A DNA stretch of 64,000 nucleotides from Zavarzinia aquatilis (GTDB taxonomy: Bacteria > Pseudomonadota > Alphaproteobacteria > Zavarziniales > Zavarziniaceae). The notes beneath the pieces are model-generated. The model worked only from the letters and a program-made list of their open reading frames with translations, was not told the origin of the DNA and made no database searches. Position numbers and translations under genes: made by a program. Shown in pieces: positions 54,297 through 64,000 of this stretch. Every line of letters begins with the position of its first letter. Positions within the stretch are counted from its first letter, which is position 1. The stretch lies in assembly GCF_003173035.1 (NCBI RefSeq), contig NZ_QGLE01000001.1:558001-622000 (forward strand). Reading direction: 5' to 3'.

Positions 54297-56547
54297 GCGC
54301 AGTCCTCGCCTCGGCTTGTGTTGCATCCAGGGCGGTTTCCTGCCGCCACGGGAAACTTAAGGTGACGACGGCCCCGCCCGTCGGATTATCCGACAGGGCG
54401 ACGGCGCCGCCGTGTTCTTCCAGGATCTTGCGGACGATGGCGAGACCAAGGCCGGTGCCCTTCGCCCGGGTCGTCACATAGGGTTCGGTCAGGCGGTCGC
54501 GCTCGGCCTCGGGCAGGCCACGTCCGTTGTCGCGGATTTCGATGCGCACGAGATCGCCTTCCGCCGTCAGCACGGTCTCGATCCGGCCCTGCGGCAGATC
54601 GGGCGCCTGATCCCGGCCCTCGATCGCCTCGGCGGCGTTCTTGAGGACATTGGTCAGGGCCTGACCGATCTGACGGCCATCGAACAGGGCATGAACCGCG
54701 TCTTCGGGCAGCCTGGTCTGGAACAAGATCCCGGGCGAGGCGACATGGGCAAGGAAGACCGCCTGCCGGATCTGCTCGCTCAGATCGTCCATGCGGAATA
54801 CCGCGGTCGGCATCCGCGCGAAGGACGAGAATTCGTCGACCATGCGGCCGATATCGCCGACCTGGCGGATGATCGTCTCGGTGCATTGGTTGAAGACTTC
54901 GGGATCGCTGGCGATTTCCTTGCCGTATTTTCGCTTCAGGCGCTCGGCCGAGAGCTGGATGGGAGTCAGCGGATTCTTGATCTCATGAGCGATGCGCCGG
55001 GCGATATCGGCCCAGGCGGCGCTGCGCTGGGCCGAAACGAGATCGGTGACATCGTCGAAGGTCACGACGAAACCGCGGACCGCCCGGCCCGACTGCTCGC
55101 CCACGATGCGAACGCTGAAATGCCGTGACTGGCCGCCGCGCGTCAGATTGATCTGGGCCTGAACCTCACGCTCGGGCCGCGCCCGCGCCTCGGCCAGCAG
55201 CGCCGACATCTCGGGCACAACCTCGTCGATCAGTTCGCCGACCAGATGGTCGGCGGTCGTGTTCAGAAGCTCCACCGCCGAGCGGTTGGGCAAGGTGATG
55301 CGTCCCTCGGTATCGACGCCGAGAACGCCCGCCGATACGCCCGCCAGCACCGCCTCGGTGAAACGACGGCGCTCGTCCAGTTGATGATTGGCGTCCCGCA
55401 AGGCCCCGTGCTGGGCCTCGATCTGACCCGCCATGCGGTTGAAGGCCCGGCCGAGCGAGGACAATTCGTCATCCGAAGTGCCGGTTTCGACGCGGGCGGC
55501 CAGATCGCCGTCGCGCAGGCGCTCGGTCGCGCCGAACAGGCGCGCCACCGGCTCAACCAGCCGCGTCGCCAGCCACAGGCCGGCGAGGATCGCGGTCAGC
55601 AGGATCAGCAGGCCGACCAGCACGAAGACAAAGGCGAAGGTGACCTGGATGCCGAGCCGGCGCTTCTGCAGCTCGTTGTATTCCGCGACCGCGGCCTGGG
55701 TACGCTCGACATAGGCGATGACGCGGGGGTCGACGAAGCGCCCGACATAAAGATAGGCATCAAGAAAAGAATCCAGCCGGATCAAGGCCCTGACCCGATC
55801 ATCCTCAGTCGTGATGATAACGACTTCGCCGTTGCGGGCACGGTCGAGCGTGCCTGCGGGCAGCCGGTCGAATTCCATGCCGAAACTGAGCGCGGTGCGG
55901 GCCAGCACCTGCCCGGTCGAATTGATCACGATGGCTTCGGCAAGACCGCGCACCGCCGACTGGTTTTCAAGCATCAGGCCGAACAGTTCGGGATTGTTGT
56001 CGATCAGCAAGGCCTTGCGGTTCACGTCGTTGGCCATCGCCCGGATATCGGCTTCGATGGTCTTGCTGTGTTCCTCGACATAGGCCTTGGCGATGACGAC
56101 GCTGTCCGAGACCGCGCCCTGCACCCGGGCGGAAAACCAAGTGTCGATGATCAGATTGAAGAACAGCGCGGAAGCAATGCCGAGAAAGATCGTCGGCACC
56201 GCCGCGATCGCCCCGAACAGGGCGACGATGCGGACATGCAGCTTGGCCCCGGCAAGGCCAGAGCGCCGCGCCCACCACAGTTGGACGAGGCGAGCGGCGA
56301 CCAGGCTGGCCAGCGCGAGAATGAGCACCAGATCGAGCAACAGGAGCGGAATGATCAGCGCCGTGTTGCCATCCTGTACCGTCGGATCGCGCAGCGCGAG
56401 ATAAGTGGCCGTACCGGAAGCCGCCGCGAGCAGCACCAGCGTGACGACCAGCCGCCGGCTGATCGAGCCGCTGCTGATCCAGGTCTCGATCCGGGCGGCG
56501 CGACTGGCTCTCGGGTTCTCGGCGACGTTGGTCAAGACAACTCCCAT
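54286..56547 (-). CDS. ntrY: NtrY sensor histidine kinase
   Basis: A 753-residue kinase with two N-terminal helices, a periplasmic part, a third helix pair around residues 280-315, HAMP, PAS (FTEAVLAGVSAGVLGVDTEG), the H-box [20 protein letters not shown] and the ATPase motifs (NVLKNAAEAI, GTGLGLAIVRKI). ATG 56547 is chosen over GTG 56577. It overlaps ntrX by 11 bases. Confidence 0.94.
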   Translation of the reverse strand: MGVVLTNVAENPRASRAARIETWISSGSISRRLVVTLVLLAAASGTATYLALRDPTVQDGNTALIIPLLLLDLVLILALASLVAARLVQLWWARRSGLAGAKLHVRIVALFGAIAAVPTIFLGIASALFFNLIIDTWFSARVQGAVSDSVVIAKAYVEEHSKTIEADIRAMANDVNRKALLIDNNPELFGLMLENQSAVRGLAEAIVINSTGQVLARTALSFGMEFDRLPAGTLDRARNGEVVIITTEDDRVRALIRLDSFLDAYLYVGRFVDPRVIAYVERTQAAVAEYNELQKRRLGIQVTFAFVFVLVGLLILLTAILAGLWLATRLVEPVARLFGATERLRDGDLAARVETGTSDDELSSLGRAFNRMAGQIEAQHGALRDANHQLDERRRFTEAVLAGVSAGVLGVDTEGRITLPNRSAVELLNTTADHLVGELIDEVVPEMSALLAEARARPEREVQAQINLTRGGQSRHFSVRIVGEQSGRAVRGFVVTFDDVTDLVSAQRSAAWADIARRIAHEIKNPLTPIQLSAERLKRKYGKEIASDPEVFNQCTETIIRQVGDIGRMVDEFSSFARMPTAVFRMDDLSEQIRQAVFLAHVASPGILFQTRLPEDAVHALFDGRQIGQALTNVLKNAAEAIEGRDQAPDLPQGRIETVLTAEGDLVRIEIRDNGRGLPEAERDRLTEPYVTTRAKGTGLGLAIVRKILEEHGGAVALSDNPTGGAVVTLSFPWRQETALDATQAEARTAHGA

Positions 56548-56637
56548 GATCCGTCCCCGCCGTGGCCCTATGGACACAGGGACGAAGCTCAGATTCGCGA
56601 TCTTGTTGTCATATTACCACAGCGTGATGCAACTGCA

Positions 56638-58107
56638 TCACTTGATGCTGCGCAAAACCTGAATATCGAGGTCGCGGATCTTCTTGCGCAGGGTATTGCG
56701 GTTAAGGCCGAGAAGTTCGGCAGCGCGGATCTGGTTGCCGCGGGTGGCTGACAGGCTGATTTCGATCAGCGGCCGCTCGACCTCGCGCAGGATGCGATCG
56801 TAGAGACCGGCCGGTGGCAGGCCTTCGTCATGGGCGGAGAAATAGCGCGCCAGATGCCGCTCGACCGCGACCGACAGGCTGACCGGCTCGTCGCCGCCAC
56901 CGGCGCGGAACTGGATTTCCGGCTCGATCAATTCGGCCTTCACCACGTCGAGGCCGATTACCTCTTCGGCATAGAGCGCGGCGAGACGGCGGATCAGGTT
57001 CTCGAGCTCGCGGACATTGCCCGGCCAGCGGTAACGCTTCAGGAATTCCATCGCCTCGCCGTCCATCAACTTGGCGGGCAAGCCCTGGGCCACCGCCTGA
57101 TTGAGGAAGTGGCGGGCAAGATCGGGAATATCCTCGCTGCGCTCGCGCAGGGGCGGCAAGCGCAGGGGCACGACGTTGAGTCGGTAGAACAGATCCTCGC
57201 GGAACAGGCCCTGATGCACGAGCTGGCGCAGGTCGCGGTGCGTGGCCGAGACGATGCGGACATCGGTCTTGATCGGGCTGCGACCGCCGACCGTGGTGTA
57301 TTCGCCCTGCTGCAGCACGCGCAGCAGGCGGGTCTGCGCCTCGAGCGGCATGTCGCCGATTTCATCGAGGAACAGGGTGCCGCCCTCGGCCTGCTGGAAG
57401 CGGCCGACACTGCGCGCGGCGGCGCCGGTGAAAGCGCCCTTCTCGTGGCCGAAAAGCTCGCTCTCGATCAGCTCGCGCGGGATCGCCGCCATGTTGATCG
57501 CGACAAAGGGGCCGTTCCGCCGCTTGCCGTAATGATGCAGCGCCCTTGCGACCAGTTCCTTGCCGGTGCCGGACTCGCCCGTGATCATCACGGTCAGGTC
57601 CGTGCCCATGAGTCGGGCGAGCACGCGGTAGATTTCCTGCATCGCCGGCGAGCGGCCGATGAGCGGCACCTTGTCGTCGCCATCGCCGAGCGGATTGGTC
57701 TCGGCGCTGGGGGATTTGGGCAGGGTGAGCGCGCGCTGGACGACGGTGGTCAATTCCTTCAGGTCGAAGGGCTTCGGCAGATATTCATAGGCCCCCCGCT
57801 CCGCCGCCTTGACCGCGGTCATCAGCGTGTTGTGCGCCGACATGACGATGATCGGCATTTCGGGCCGGATGCGCTTGATCCGCGGCAGAAGGTCGAGGCC
57901 GTTCTCGTCCGGCATCATCACGTCGGTGATGACGAGGTCCCCTTCCCCGCCCGAAACCCAGCGCCACAAGGTCGCCGCGTTGCCGGTGGAGCGGACGTGG
58001 TAGCCGAGGCGACCGATGGCGCGGTCCAGCACTTCCCGGATCGCGCGGTCGTCGTCCGCGATCAGGATGGTCGGTGTGTTGCCGTCGGATACGCCGGGGA
58101 CAGCCAT
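56638..58107 (-). CDS. ntrC: NtrC nitrogen response regulator
   Basis: A 489-residue regulator. The receiver starts [15 protein letters not shown] with the phospho-Asp in [12 protein letters not shown]. The AAA+ domain has Walker A GESGTGKE, an intact [15 protein letters not shown] motif for sigma-54 and Walker [13 protein letters not shown] Fis HTH ends the protein ([17 protein letters not shown]). ATG 58107, fifteen bases after ntrB. Confidence 0.96.
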   Translation of the reverse strand: MAVPGVSDGNTPTILIADDDRAIREVLDRAIGRLGYHVRSTGNAATLWRWVSGGEGDLVITDVMMPDENGLDLLPRIKRIRPEMPIIVMSAHNTLMTAVKAAERGAYEYLPKPFDLKELTTVVQRALTLPKSPSAETNPLGDGDDKVPLIGRSPAMQEIYRVLARLMGTDLTVMITGESGTGKELVARALHHYGKRRNGPFVAINMAAIPRELIESELFGHEKGAFTGAAARSVGRFQQAEGGTLFLDEIGDMPLEAQTRLLRVLQQGEYTTVGGRSPIKTDVRIVSATHRDLRQLVHQGLFREDLFYRLNVVPLRLPPLRERSEDIPDLARHFLNQAVAQGLPAKLMDGEAMEFLKRYRWPGNVRELENLIRRLAALYAEEVIGLDVVKAELIEPEIQFRAGGGDEPVSLSVAVERHLARYFSAHDEGLPPAGLYDRILREVERPLIEISLSATRGNQIRAAELLGLNRNTLRKKIRDLDIQVLRSIK

Positions 58108-58121
58108 GGGATACTCGCTCG

Positions 58122-59243
58122 TTACTCGTTGGCGACCGGCAGCAGCACGCGGAACACCGTGCGCCTCGGTTCGGATTCGCATTCAACCATGCCACCGTGA
58201 TCACCGACGATCTTGGCGACCAGGGCAAGGCCAAGCCCCGTGCCCGAGGATTTCGTGGTGACGAAAGGCTCGAACAGATGGGGCTTCAGATCGGGTGGCA
58301 CGCCTTCGCCGTTGTCACGCACGGTGACTTCAAGCGGCAGGCGCAGCCGCCGCCTCGTGCCGGGTACGGCCATGCGCACACCATGGCGATAGGCCGTGGT
58401 CAGGGTGATCTCGCCGCCCTTGCTGGGCGCCGCCTCGGCCGCGTTCTTGACGAGGTTGAGGAAGACCTGGATCAGCTGGTCCCGGTCACCCGAGACGGGC
58501 GGCAGCGACGGATCGTAGGATTCGATGAAGCGAAGGCCCTTGGCGAAACCGGCGAGGGCGATCTTCTTCACATGCTCCAGCACCTGATGGATGTTGACCG
58601 GCTCGCGCTTGGCCGGTCGGCCCTCGTTGAAGGCCTCGATCCGGTCGACCAGCAGGCAGATGCGGTCGGTCTCGTCGCAGATGAGACGGGTCAGGTCGCG
58701 GTCGCCCTCGGCGATGCCCTGTTCGAGCAACTGGGCCGCGCCCCGGATGCCGGACAGCGGATTCTTGATCTCATGGGCGAGGATCGCCGCCATGCCGGTG
58801 ACCGAGCGGGCCGCGCCCCGGTGGGTGAGCTGACGGTCGATACGCTGGGCGATCGCGCGCTCCTGCAGCGAGACGAGCAGCAGGCCCGAGCGGTCGGCGA
58901 GCGGCGTCACCTGCATGTCGACCGGACGCTGTCCGGTCCGGGGCGAGCCGAAGTCGACCTCGTATTCATAAACGGAGATACCGCCCTGCTTCACCTGCTC
59001 GACCACCGACAGCAGGGGATGGGCGAAAGGCGTCACCTGATCGAGGCGCATCCGCGTCAGCATGGTCGCGCCCGTGGCAAAGAACTGCTCGGCCGCGGCA
59101 TTGGCGTAGCGGATGAAGCCCTCCTCGTCGACGAGGAGGATCGCCTTGCCGAGGGCATTGAGCACCAGTTCGGGATCGAAAGTCACGCCGCGCTCGGCCT
59201 TGCCCGCTTCCGCGGCCGGTCTGGCTTGAGACGTCTTGGCCAT
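58122..59243 (-). CDS. ntrB: NtrB nitrogen sensor kinase
   Basis: A 373-residue soluble kinase. A PAS domain ([20 protein letters not shown]) precedes the H-box [20 protein letters not shown] and the ATPase motifs ([30 protein letters not shown]). ATG 59243 overlaps the dusB stop by one base (TGATG). It phosphorylates NtrC under nitrogen limitation. Confidence 0.95.
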   Translation of the reverse strand: MAKTSQARPAAEAGKAERGVTFDPELVLNALGKAILLVDEEGFIRYANAAAEQFFATGATMLTRMRLDQVTPFAHPLLSVVEQVKQGGISVYEYEVDFGSPRTGQRPVDMQVTPLADRSGLLLVSLQERAIAQRIDRQLTHRGAARSVTGMAAILAHEIKNPLSGIRGAAQLLEQGIAEGDRDLTRLICDETDRICLLVDRIEAFNEGRPAKREPVNIHQVLEHVKKIALAGFAKGLRFIESYDPSLPPVSGDRDQLIQVFLNLVKNAAEAAPSKGGEITLTTAYRHGVRMAVPGTRRRLRLPLEVTVRDNGEGVPPDLKPHLFEPFVTTKSSGTGLGLALVAKIVGDHGGMVECESEPRRTVFRVLLPVANE

Positions 59244-60262
59244 CAGGCCGCCTTCCGTTCGAGCACAGGGGCATAGAATTCCCGGATGTAAGCCTTGACC
59301 GCCTCCGGGTCCTCCATCCGGTTGATGGTGGAGCGGAAGACGGCGGAGCCGGGCAGGCCCGCCGAATACCAGGCGACATGCTTGCGCGCCATGCGCATCC
59401 CCGGCACGGACCCGTAATGCGCCAGCATGTCGTCGTAATGATCGAGCAGCAGGGCCAGCTGATCCTCGAGCGCGGGATCGGCCAGCCGCTCCCCGGTCTT
59501 CAGGAAATGGGTGACCTGGGCGATGATCCAGGGCCGGCCATAGGCGCCGCGCCCGATCATGACCCCGTCGGCCCCCGATTGCGCCAGGGCCTCCACCGCG
59601 TCGTCGCAGGTATTGATGTCGCCATTGGCGATCACCGGGATCTTCACCTGTTCCTTCACCTTCGCGATGAAGCCCCAGTCGGCATGACCGTTGTAGAGCT
59701 GGCAGCGGGTGCGGCCGTGCACCGTGATCATGCGGATGCCGCAATCCTCGGCGATCCGGGCCAGTTCCGGCGCGTTGCGATTGCTGTGGTCCCAGCCGGT
59801 GCGCATCTTCAGGGTGACCGGCAGTTTCACCGCCTTCACCGTCGCCTCGATCAGGCTCTGCGCGTGCTTCAGGTCGCGCATCAGGGCGGAGCCGGCGTGC
59901 GAATTGATCGCCACCTTCTTCACCGGACAGCCCATGTTGATGTCGATGATGGCGGCGCCCCGGTCCTCGTTCATCTTCGCCGCCTCGGCCATGTGCTCGG
60001 GCACGCAGCCGGCGAGCTGGACCGACATCGGGAATTCCTCGGCGCAGTTGCTCGCCATCTTCATCGACTGGCGGCTGCAGCGGATCATGGCCTCGGATGC
60101 GATCATCTCGGACACGACAAGCCCAGCGCCCAGACGCTTCACGACGCGGCGGAACGGCATGTCCGTGACGCCGGACATGGGGGCGAGAATGACCGGATCG
60201 TCGATCCTGACCGGGCCAACCTGGATGGGGCCGACCCCACGGGGGCCGCTCGTGCTGTTCAT
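59243..60262 (-). CDS. dusB: tRNA-dihydrouridine synthase DusB
   Basis: A 339-residue flavoenzyme. FMN/tRNA motifs are [25 protein letters not shown] and the catalytic-Cys loop in that segment, then [22 protein letters not shown] and [13 protein letters not shown]. First gene of the ntr operon, as commonly found (Dus-ntr linkage, cf. nifR3). Confidence 0.96.
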   Translation of the reverse strand: MNSTSGPRGVGPIQVGPVRIDDPVILAPMSGVTDMPFRRVVKRLGAGLVVSEMIASEAMIRCSRQSMKMASNCAEEFPMSVQLAGCVPEHMAEAAKMNEDRGAAIIDINMGCPVKKVAINSHAGSALMRDLKHAQSLIEATVKAVKLPVTLKMRTGWDHSNRNAPELARIAEDCGIRMITVHGRTRCQLYNGHADWGFIAKVKEQVKIPVIANGDINTCDDAVEALAQSGADGVMIGRGAYGRPWIIAQVTHFLKTGERLADPALEDQLALLLDHYDDMLAHYGSVPGMRMARKHVAWYSAGLPGSAVFRSTINRMEDPEAVKAYIREFYAPVLERKAA

Positions 60263-60417
60263 TACTTGGGCACTTTATTCAGCTGCGCAATAAACGAGCA
60301 ATCTAGGCCCATTGCTTGTGCATCGCAATGGCCATGAGTCCCTGGAAGCCCATGGAGTCGCGTTTTGTAATCAAGCAGACACTAGGCCGGGAGGCGCGGC
60401 GGGGCTAGTGTCTCGCC

Positions 60418-61584
60418 ATGGTCGATTCTCGTTCAACCGCAGGCGTTGCCGTCGTCATCGCCGCTGCCGGAAGTGGCGCGCGAATGGGCGGCGGCATTCC
60501 GAAGCAATTTCGCCCGCTCGCCGGCAAGCCCATGCTGCGCCGGACGGTGGAGGCACTGCGGCGGCACCCGGCGGTCGGCCCCATCGTCATCGTCGGCGAT
60601 GCCGGGCCCGCGCGTGAGGCGCTGGAGGGGATTCCGGACCTGGCCTATGCTGCCGGCGGTGCCGAGCGGCAGGACAGCGTGCGCGCCGGGCTCGAAGCCC
60701 TGGCGGCGCAGGCACCGCCCCCCCGCCTCGTCCTCATTCACGACGCCGCCCGCCCCTTCGTCGATCCGGACCTGACCGGCCGCGTGCTCGCCGCGCTGGA
60801 ACATCACGTCGGCGCCATTCCGGCACTGCCCGTCGTCGACACGCTGAAACGCGGGCAGGCGGGCCTCGTGGGCGAGACCGTGCCGCGCGACGGCCTGTTT
60901 CGTGCCCAGACACCGCAGGGCTTTCGCTTCGCGGCGATCCTCGATGCCCACCGCCGGCAGTCGGGCGCGCAGATGACCGACGATGCCGCCCTCGCCACCG
61001 CCGCCGGCCTCGATGTCGCGCTGGTGCCGGGCGCGGAGGAGAATTTCAAGGTGACGACGGCGGACGACCTCGATCGGGCGGAGCGGGCCTTGCTCCATGG
61101 CCTCCCCGATATCCGGACGGGTTCGGGCTTCGATGTCCATGCCCTCGGCCTCGGCGACGGGGTCTGGCTGGGCGGTGTGAAGATCGCCCATGACCGCGCC
61201 CTGATCGGTCATTCCGACGCCGATGTCGCCCTGCACGCGCTGACCGACGCCCTGCTTGGCGCCATCGGCGCGGGCGATATCGGCCAGCATTTCCCGCCCT
61301 CCGAACCGCAGTGGCGCGGCGCATCGTCCGACCGTTTCCTCGCCCATGCCGGCAGCCTCGTCGCGGCACGCGGCGGCATGATCGCCCATCTCGATCTCAC
61401 CGTGATCTGCGAGCGGCCCAAGGTCGGCCCGCACCGCGAGGCCATGCGCCAGCGGATATCCGCCATCCTCGGCATCGCGCCCGACCGGGTCTCGGTCAAA
61501 GCGACCACGACCGAGAAACTGGGCTTCACCGGCCGGGGCGAAGGCATCGCCGCGCAAGGCCTCGCCACCGTGAGGTTGCCTTGA
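60418..61584 (+). CDS. ispDF: Bifunctional IspD/IspF
   Basis: A 388-residue fusion. The IspD half (residues 8-225) has [17 protein letters not shown] and the HDAARPFV motif; the IspF half (230-388) has GSGFDVHAL (metal Asp/His) and [20 protein letters not shown]. Together they make MEcPP in the non-mevalonate isoprenoid pathway. The fusion is typical of alphaproteobacteria. Divergent from dusB. Confidence 0.97.
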   Translation: MVDSRSTAGVAVVIAAAGSGARMGGGIPKQFRPLAGKPMLRRTVEALRRHPAVGPIVIVGDAGPAREALEGIPDLAYAAGGAERQDSVRAGLEALAAQAPPPRLVLIHDAARPFVDPDLTGRVLAALEHHVGAIPALPVVDTLKRGQAGLVGETVPRDGLFRAQTPQGFRFAAILDAHRRQSGAQMTDDAALATAAGLDVALVPGAEENFKVTTADDLDRAERALLHGLPDIRTGSGFDVHALGLGDGVWLGGVKIAHDRALIGHSDADVALHALTDALLGAIGAGDIGQHFPPSEPQWRGASSDRFLAHAGSLVAARGGMIAHLDLTVICERPKVGPHREAMRQRISAILGIAPDRVSVKATTTEKLGFTGRGEGIAAQGLATVRLP

Positions 61585-62045
61585 TGCTTCCCCGTCTCCA
61601 CCCCGCGCGCATTGTCTCGACCGGCTTTTATGTCGGCCATCTGCCGGGACCGGCCGGCACCTGGGGCTCCATCGCCGCCCTGGTCCCGGCGTGGTTCATC
61701 CATCAGGCGGGCGGCGCCCTCGGCCTCGCCCTCGCCGCGGTCGCCGTGACCGCGCTCGGCATCTGGGCTTCGGCGATCTATGCCCAGGCCCTCGGCATGA
61801 AGGATCCGGGCAGCGTCGTCATCGACGAATTCGCCGGGCAATGGTTCACCCTCGTCCTCGTGCCCAATGATCCCTGGCTTTACCTGATCGCCTGCGCCGT
61901 GTTCCGCGGCCTCGACATCATGAAGCCCTGGCCCGCGAATTGGGCCGACAAGAATTTGCCCGGTGGCTTCGGTATCGTCATCGACGACGTGATCGCCGGG
62001 ATCATGGGCCTGGTGCTGATGGGAGGATTGATCGAGCTATGGTGA
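61584..62045 (+). CDS. pgpA: Phosphatidylglycerophosphatase A
   Basis: A 153-residue membrane phosphatase; ATG overlaps the ispDF stop (TGATG). Family motifs are GPAGTWGSIAAL near the N-terminus, DPGSVVIDEFAGQW in the middle and GFGIVIDDVIAGI in the C-terminal helix. It dephosphorylates PGP to phosphatidylglycerol. Confidence 0.94.
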   Translation: MLPRLHPARIVSTGFYVGHLPGPAGTWGSIAALVPAWFIHQAGGALGLALAAVAVTALGIWASAIYAQALGMKDPGSVVIDEFAGQWFTLVLVPNDPWLYLIACAVFRGLDIMKPWPANWADKNLPGGFGIVIDDVIAGIMGLVLMGGLIELW

Positions 62046-62557
62046 CGAGTCTTTTCCCCGACAATCTCGAGCAGCGCGCCACCGCCCTCATCCGCAAGGC
62101 GACCGAGCGCGGCCAGCGCATCGCGACGGCCGAAAGCTGCACCGGCGGCCTGATCGGCGGGTTGCTGACCGAAATCGCGGGCTCGAGCGCGGTGCTCGAG
62201 CGGGGCTTCATCACCTATTCCAACCATGCCAAGGCGGAAATCCTCGGCGTGCCCAAGGACATCCTGCTGCTGCACGGCGCGGTGTCCGAACCCGTCGCCC
62301 GCGCCATGGCGGAAGGCGCCCTCGCGCGGAGCCGCGCCCATATCGCCGTCGCGGTAACCGGCATCGCCGGACCGGGCGGCGGCTCGCCGGAAAAGCCGGT
62401 CGGCCTTGTGCATTTCGCGCTTGCCCGCGAACTCCGCGAAACCCTTCATGTCGAGCGCCGCTTTGGCGACATCGGCCGGGCGGCGGTGCGCCTCGCCACC
62501 GTCGATCAGGCGCTCACCCTTCTCGAACAGGCGCTGGAAGCCCCGCTGCTCGCATGA
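62039..62557 (+). CDS. CinA-type C-terminal amidohydrolase (PncC-like)
   Basis: A 172-residue CinA_C protein with the TAESCTGGLIGGLLTE start and AVTGIAGPGGGSPEKPVG motif; the N-terminal MoCF domain of full CinA is absent. Such proteins are nicotinamide-mononucleotide amidohydrolases. ATG overlaps the pgpA end by 7 bases. Confidence 0.92.
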   Translation: MVTSLFPDNLEQRATALIRKATERGQRIATAESCTGGLIGGLLTEIAGSSAVLERGFITYSNHAKAEILGVPKDILLLHGAVSEPVARAMAEGALARSRAHIAVAVTGIAGPGGGSPEKPVGLVHFALARELRETLHVERRFGDIGRAAVRLATVDQALTLLEQALEAPLLA

Positions 62558-63378
62558 CCTCACCCTCGCCCACCCTGCCGATCGGGATCTTCGATTCCGG
62601 CATCGGCGGTCTTTCCGTGCTCGACGCCATCGCGAAGCGCCTGCCGACCGAAGACCTGCTCTATCTCGGCGACACTGCGCGCCTGCCCTATGGCACCAAG
62701 AGCCCGGAAACCGTCGCCCGCTACGCCGTGCAGGCCGCCGGTCATCTGGTGGAGCGCGGGGTGAAGCTGCTGGTGATCGCCTGCAACACCGCCTCCGCCC
62801 ATGCCATTCCGGCCCTGACCGCGGCCTTTCCCGAGATCGAGGTGATCGGCGTGATCGAGCCGGGGGCGCAGGCCGCCGTCGCGGCGGCGCCGTCGGGCCG
62901 GATCGGTGTCCTTGCGACCGAAAGCACCGTCGCTTCGGGCGCTTATGACCGCGCCATCCATGCCCTCAGTCCCGGGGCCGACGTTCGCCAGCAGGCCTGC
63001 AGCGTCTTCGTCGCCCTTGCCGAGGAAGGCTGGATTCGGGGCGATGCCGTCGAAGCCGCCGCCCGCCGCTATATCGAGCCGCTGCTCAACCACGGCCGGC
63101 CCCGGCCCGAGGCGCTGGTGCTCGGCTGCACCCATTTCCCGCTGCTGCGCGAGACCATCGGTGCCGTCGCCGGCCCGGATATCGCCCTGGTCGACAGCGC
63201 CTCGACCGCCGCCGAGGCGGTCGCCGTGGCCCTTGATGCCGACCGTCTTGGCAATAGGGCCGGCGCGGGCCGGGTGAAATTCATGGCGACCGATTCGGCC
63301 AGCCGCTTCGCCCGCGTCGCGACGATCTTCCTCGACCGCCCGGTCAGCCCGGAGGATGTCGAGATCGTCGACCTGTGA
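62554..63378 (+). CDS. murI: Glutamate racemase
   Basis: A 274-residue racemase that makes D-glutamate for peptidoglycan. Catalytic cysteines lie in IACNTASAHA and LGCTHFPLLRE, with substrate motifs FDSGIGGLSVL and YLGDTARLPYGTKSPE. ATG overlaps the upstream stop by 4 bases, continuing the ispDF-pgpA-cinA run. Confidence 0.95.
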   Translation: MTSPSPTLPIGIFDSGIGGLSVLDAIAKRLPTEDLLYLGDTARLPYGTKSPETVARYAVQAAGHLVERGVKLLVIACNTASAHAIPALTAAFPEIEVIGVIEPGAQAAVAAAPSGRIGVLATESTVASGAYDRAIHALSPGADVRQQACSVFVALAEEGWIRGDAVEAAARRYIEPLLNHGRPRPEALVLGCTHFPLLRETIGAVAGPDIALVDSASTAAEAVAVALDADRLGNRAGAGRVKFMATDSASRFARVATIFLDRPVSPEDVEIVDL

Positions 63379-63450
63379 AAACCGGCCGAGGTTGACAGAT
63401 TTGCCCCCGGCGGCCCCTTATGGCCCCAGCGCCCATCTGTGGGGACCGCC

Positions 63451-63969
63451 ATGATTCGCCATCTGTTCCTCATCCTGCTCGTCATTACCGGCGGCATCGG
63501 CGCCAGCCAGCTGCCGAGTTTCGCCCGTGCCTACGAGCAGCGGCTGGGCGGCGCCCTCGGCGAAGTGCAGAAGATGGTCGATGCCTTCGCGCTGCAGGCT
63601 TCGGCGGAAGGGCTGGATTTCCAGCAGCTGGCCGAGCGCCATCGTCAGTCCGGCGATACTGCCGTCCGCGGCACCGCCGATCGCATGACGGCGCTGGCCG
63701 ACCGCAGGGGCGTTCTCGCGGAGCAGAAGCGGATGCTGGATGCCGCGCCGACCAGTTTCGACAAGCTGGTGAGCATCGCCCGCTTCGGCGACGGCGAGCT
63801 GGTGCGCGATACGCTCTCGACTTATGAAATCTCGGCGACGCTCGATCCCGCCTTCGGTGCCGCCGGTGTCGGCCTCGGCTGGCTGATCTATGGCGCGGCC
63901 GGCAGCCTGTTCGGCCGTCGCCGCCGCTCCACGCCGGGTGGCCTGGTCCGCCGCCGCCTTCCCAAATAG
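63451..63969 (+). CDS. DUF2937 family membrane protein
   Basis: A 172-residue protein. ATG 63451 has GGGGA upstream. It has an N-terminal membrane helix (residues 3-20), a helical middle with RAYEQRLGGALGEVQKMVD and a C-terminal hydrophobic segment (AAGVGLGWLIYGAAGSLFG). This matches DUF2937. Function unknown. A hairpin follows the stop. Confidence 0.8.
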   Translation: MIRHLFLILLVITGGIGASQLPSFARAYEQRLGGALGEVQKMVDAFALQASAEGLDFQQLAERHRQSGDTAVRGTADRMTALADRRGVLAEQKRMLDAAPTSFDKLVSIARFGDGELVRDTLSTYEISATLDPAFGAAGVGLGWLIYGAAGSLFGRRRRSTPGGLVRRRLPK

Positions 63970-63970
63970 A

Positions 63971-63998
63971 AACGGCGCCCGCTCGCACGGGCGCCGTT
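63971..63998 (+). terminator. Probable terminator after the DUF2937 gene
   Basis: AACGGCGCCCG at 63971-63981 pairs with CGGGCGCCGTT at 63988-63998 in a perfect 11-bp stem; any T-run would lie beyond the window edge. Confidence 0.7.
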
Positions 63999-64000
63999 CC

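Noticed and set aside
60306-60331. Imperfect inverted repeat between dusB and ispDF
   Set aside because: CATTGC/GCAATG with an interrupted outer stem is too weak to call an operator or terminator.
1-64000. CRISPR array, rRNA genes, complete insertion sequence or prophage
   Set aside because: No regularly spaced repeats, rRNA sequence, intact transposase or phage structural module was seen anywhere in the window.

Overview
The window is GC-rich chromosomal DNA from an alphaproteobacterium. The strongest evidence is the minus-strand block dusB-ntrB-ntrC-ntrY-ntrX-hfq-hflX, beside a fused ispDF gene, an XRE-cupin regulator, and an imuA-imuB-dnaE2 mutagenesis cassette preceded by a GTTC-N7-GTTC (alphaproteobacterial type) LexA box. 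The genus cannot be fixed from sequence alone; a Rhodospirillales-like lineage is my guess.

Layout. 1-0.9 kb: 3' end of lipA, then a RatA/Coq10-type gene. 1.1-5.9 kb: a five-gene organosulfur cassette (LLM flavin monooxygenase, SsuC/B/A-type ABC importer, SfnB/DszC-like flavoenzyme). 6-10.8 kb: ACAD10-type phosphotransferase, DUF1302 envelope protein, DUF455 ferritin-like protein, small lipoprotein. 11-12.5 kb: small accessory patch with a DUF3883 nuclease-like protein and a YjhX-type toxin homologue. 12.5-16.5 kb: GNAT, a tandem-AHSA1 protein with ArsR regulator, a TetR/SDR divergent pair, a VIT-family transporter. 16.5-19.4 kb: a disturbed, lower-GC region with a 108-bp near-identical duplication, a truncated arsR copy, a gene without its 5' end, a HEPN-like gene and, at its edge, tRNA-Ser(UGA).

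19.5-29 kb: MmgE/PrpD protein, then an envelope/DNA/translation run (MltB-type transglycosylase, RlpA, D-Ala-D-Ala carboxypeptidase, tmk, holB, metG, TatD, PhnP-like MBL). 29-34.8 kb: CPA2 antiporter, an unknown polytopic membrane protein, a complete diiron ferritin-like oxidase, XRE-cupin and GNAT. 34.8-40.3 kb: imuA-imuB-dnaE2. 40.4-50 kb: DUF2189 membrane protein, GFA enzyme, MCP, alpha/beta hydrolase, SDR/AraC pair, MFS transporter, LuxR regulator, methyltransferase. 50.2-60.3 kb: mazG facing hflX-hfq and the Ntr nitrogen two-component operon. 60.4-64 kb: ispDF, pgpA, cinA-type amidase, murI, DUF2937.

Most of the window is ordinary housekeeping sequence. The parts that most deserve a second look are the 16.5-19.4 kb mosaic beside tRNA-Ser (with a possible HEPN RNase), the stand-alone DUF3883 protein, the sulfur cassette and the unassigned diiron protein. 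I saw no CRISPR array, complete transposase or complete prophage.
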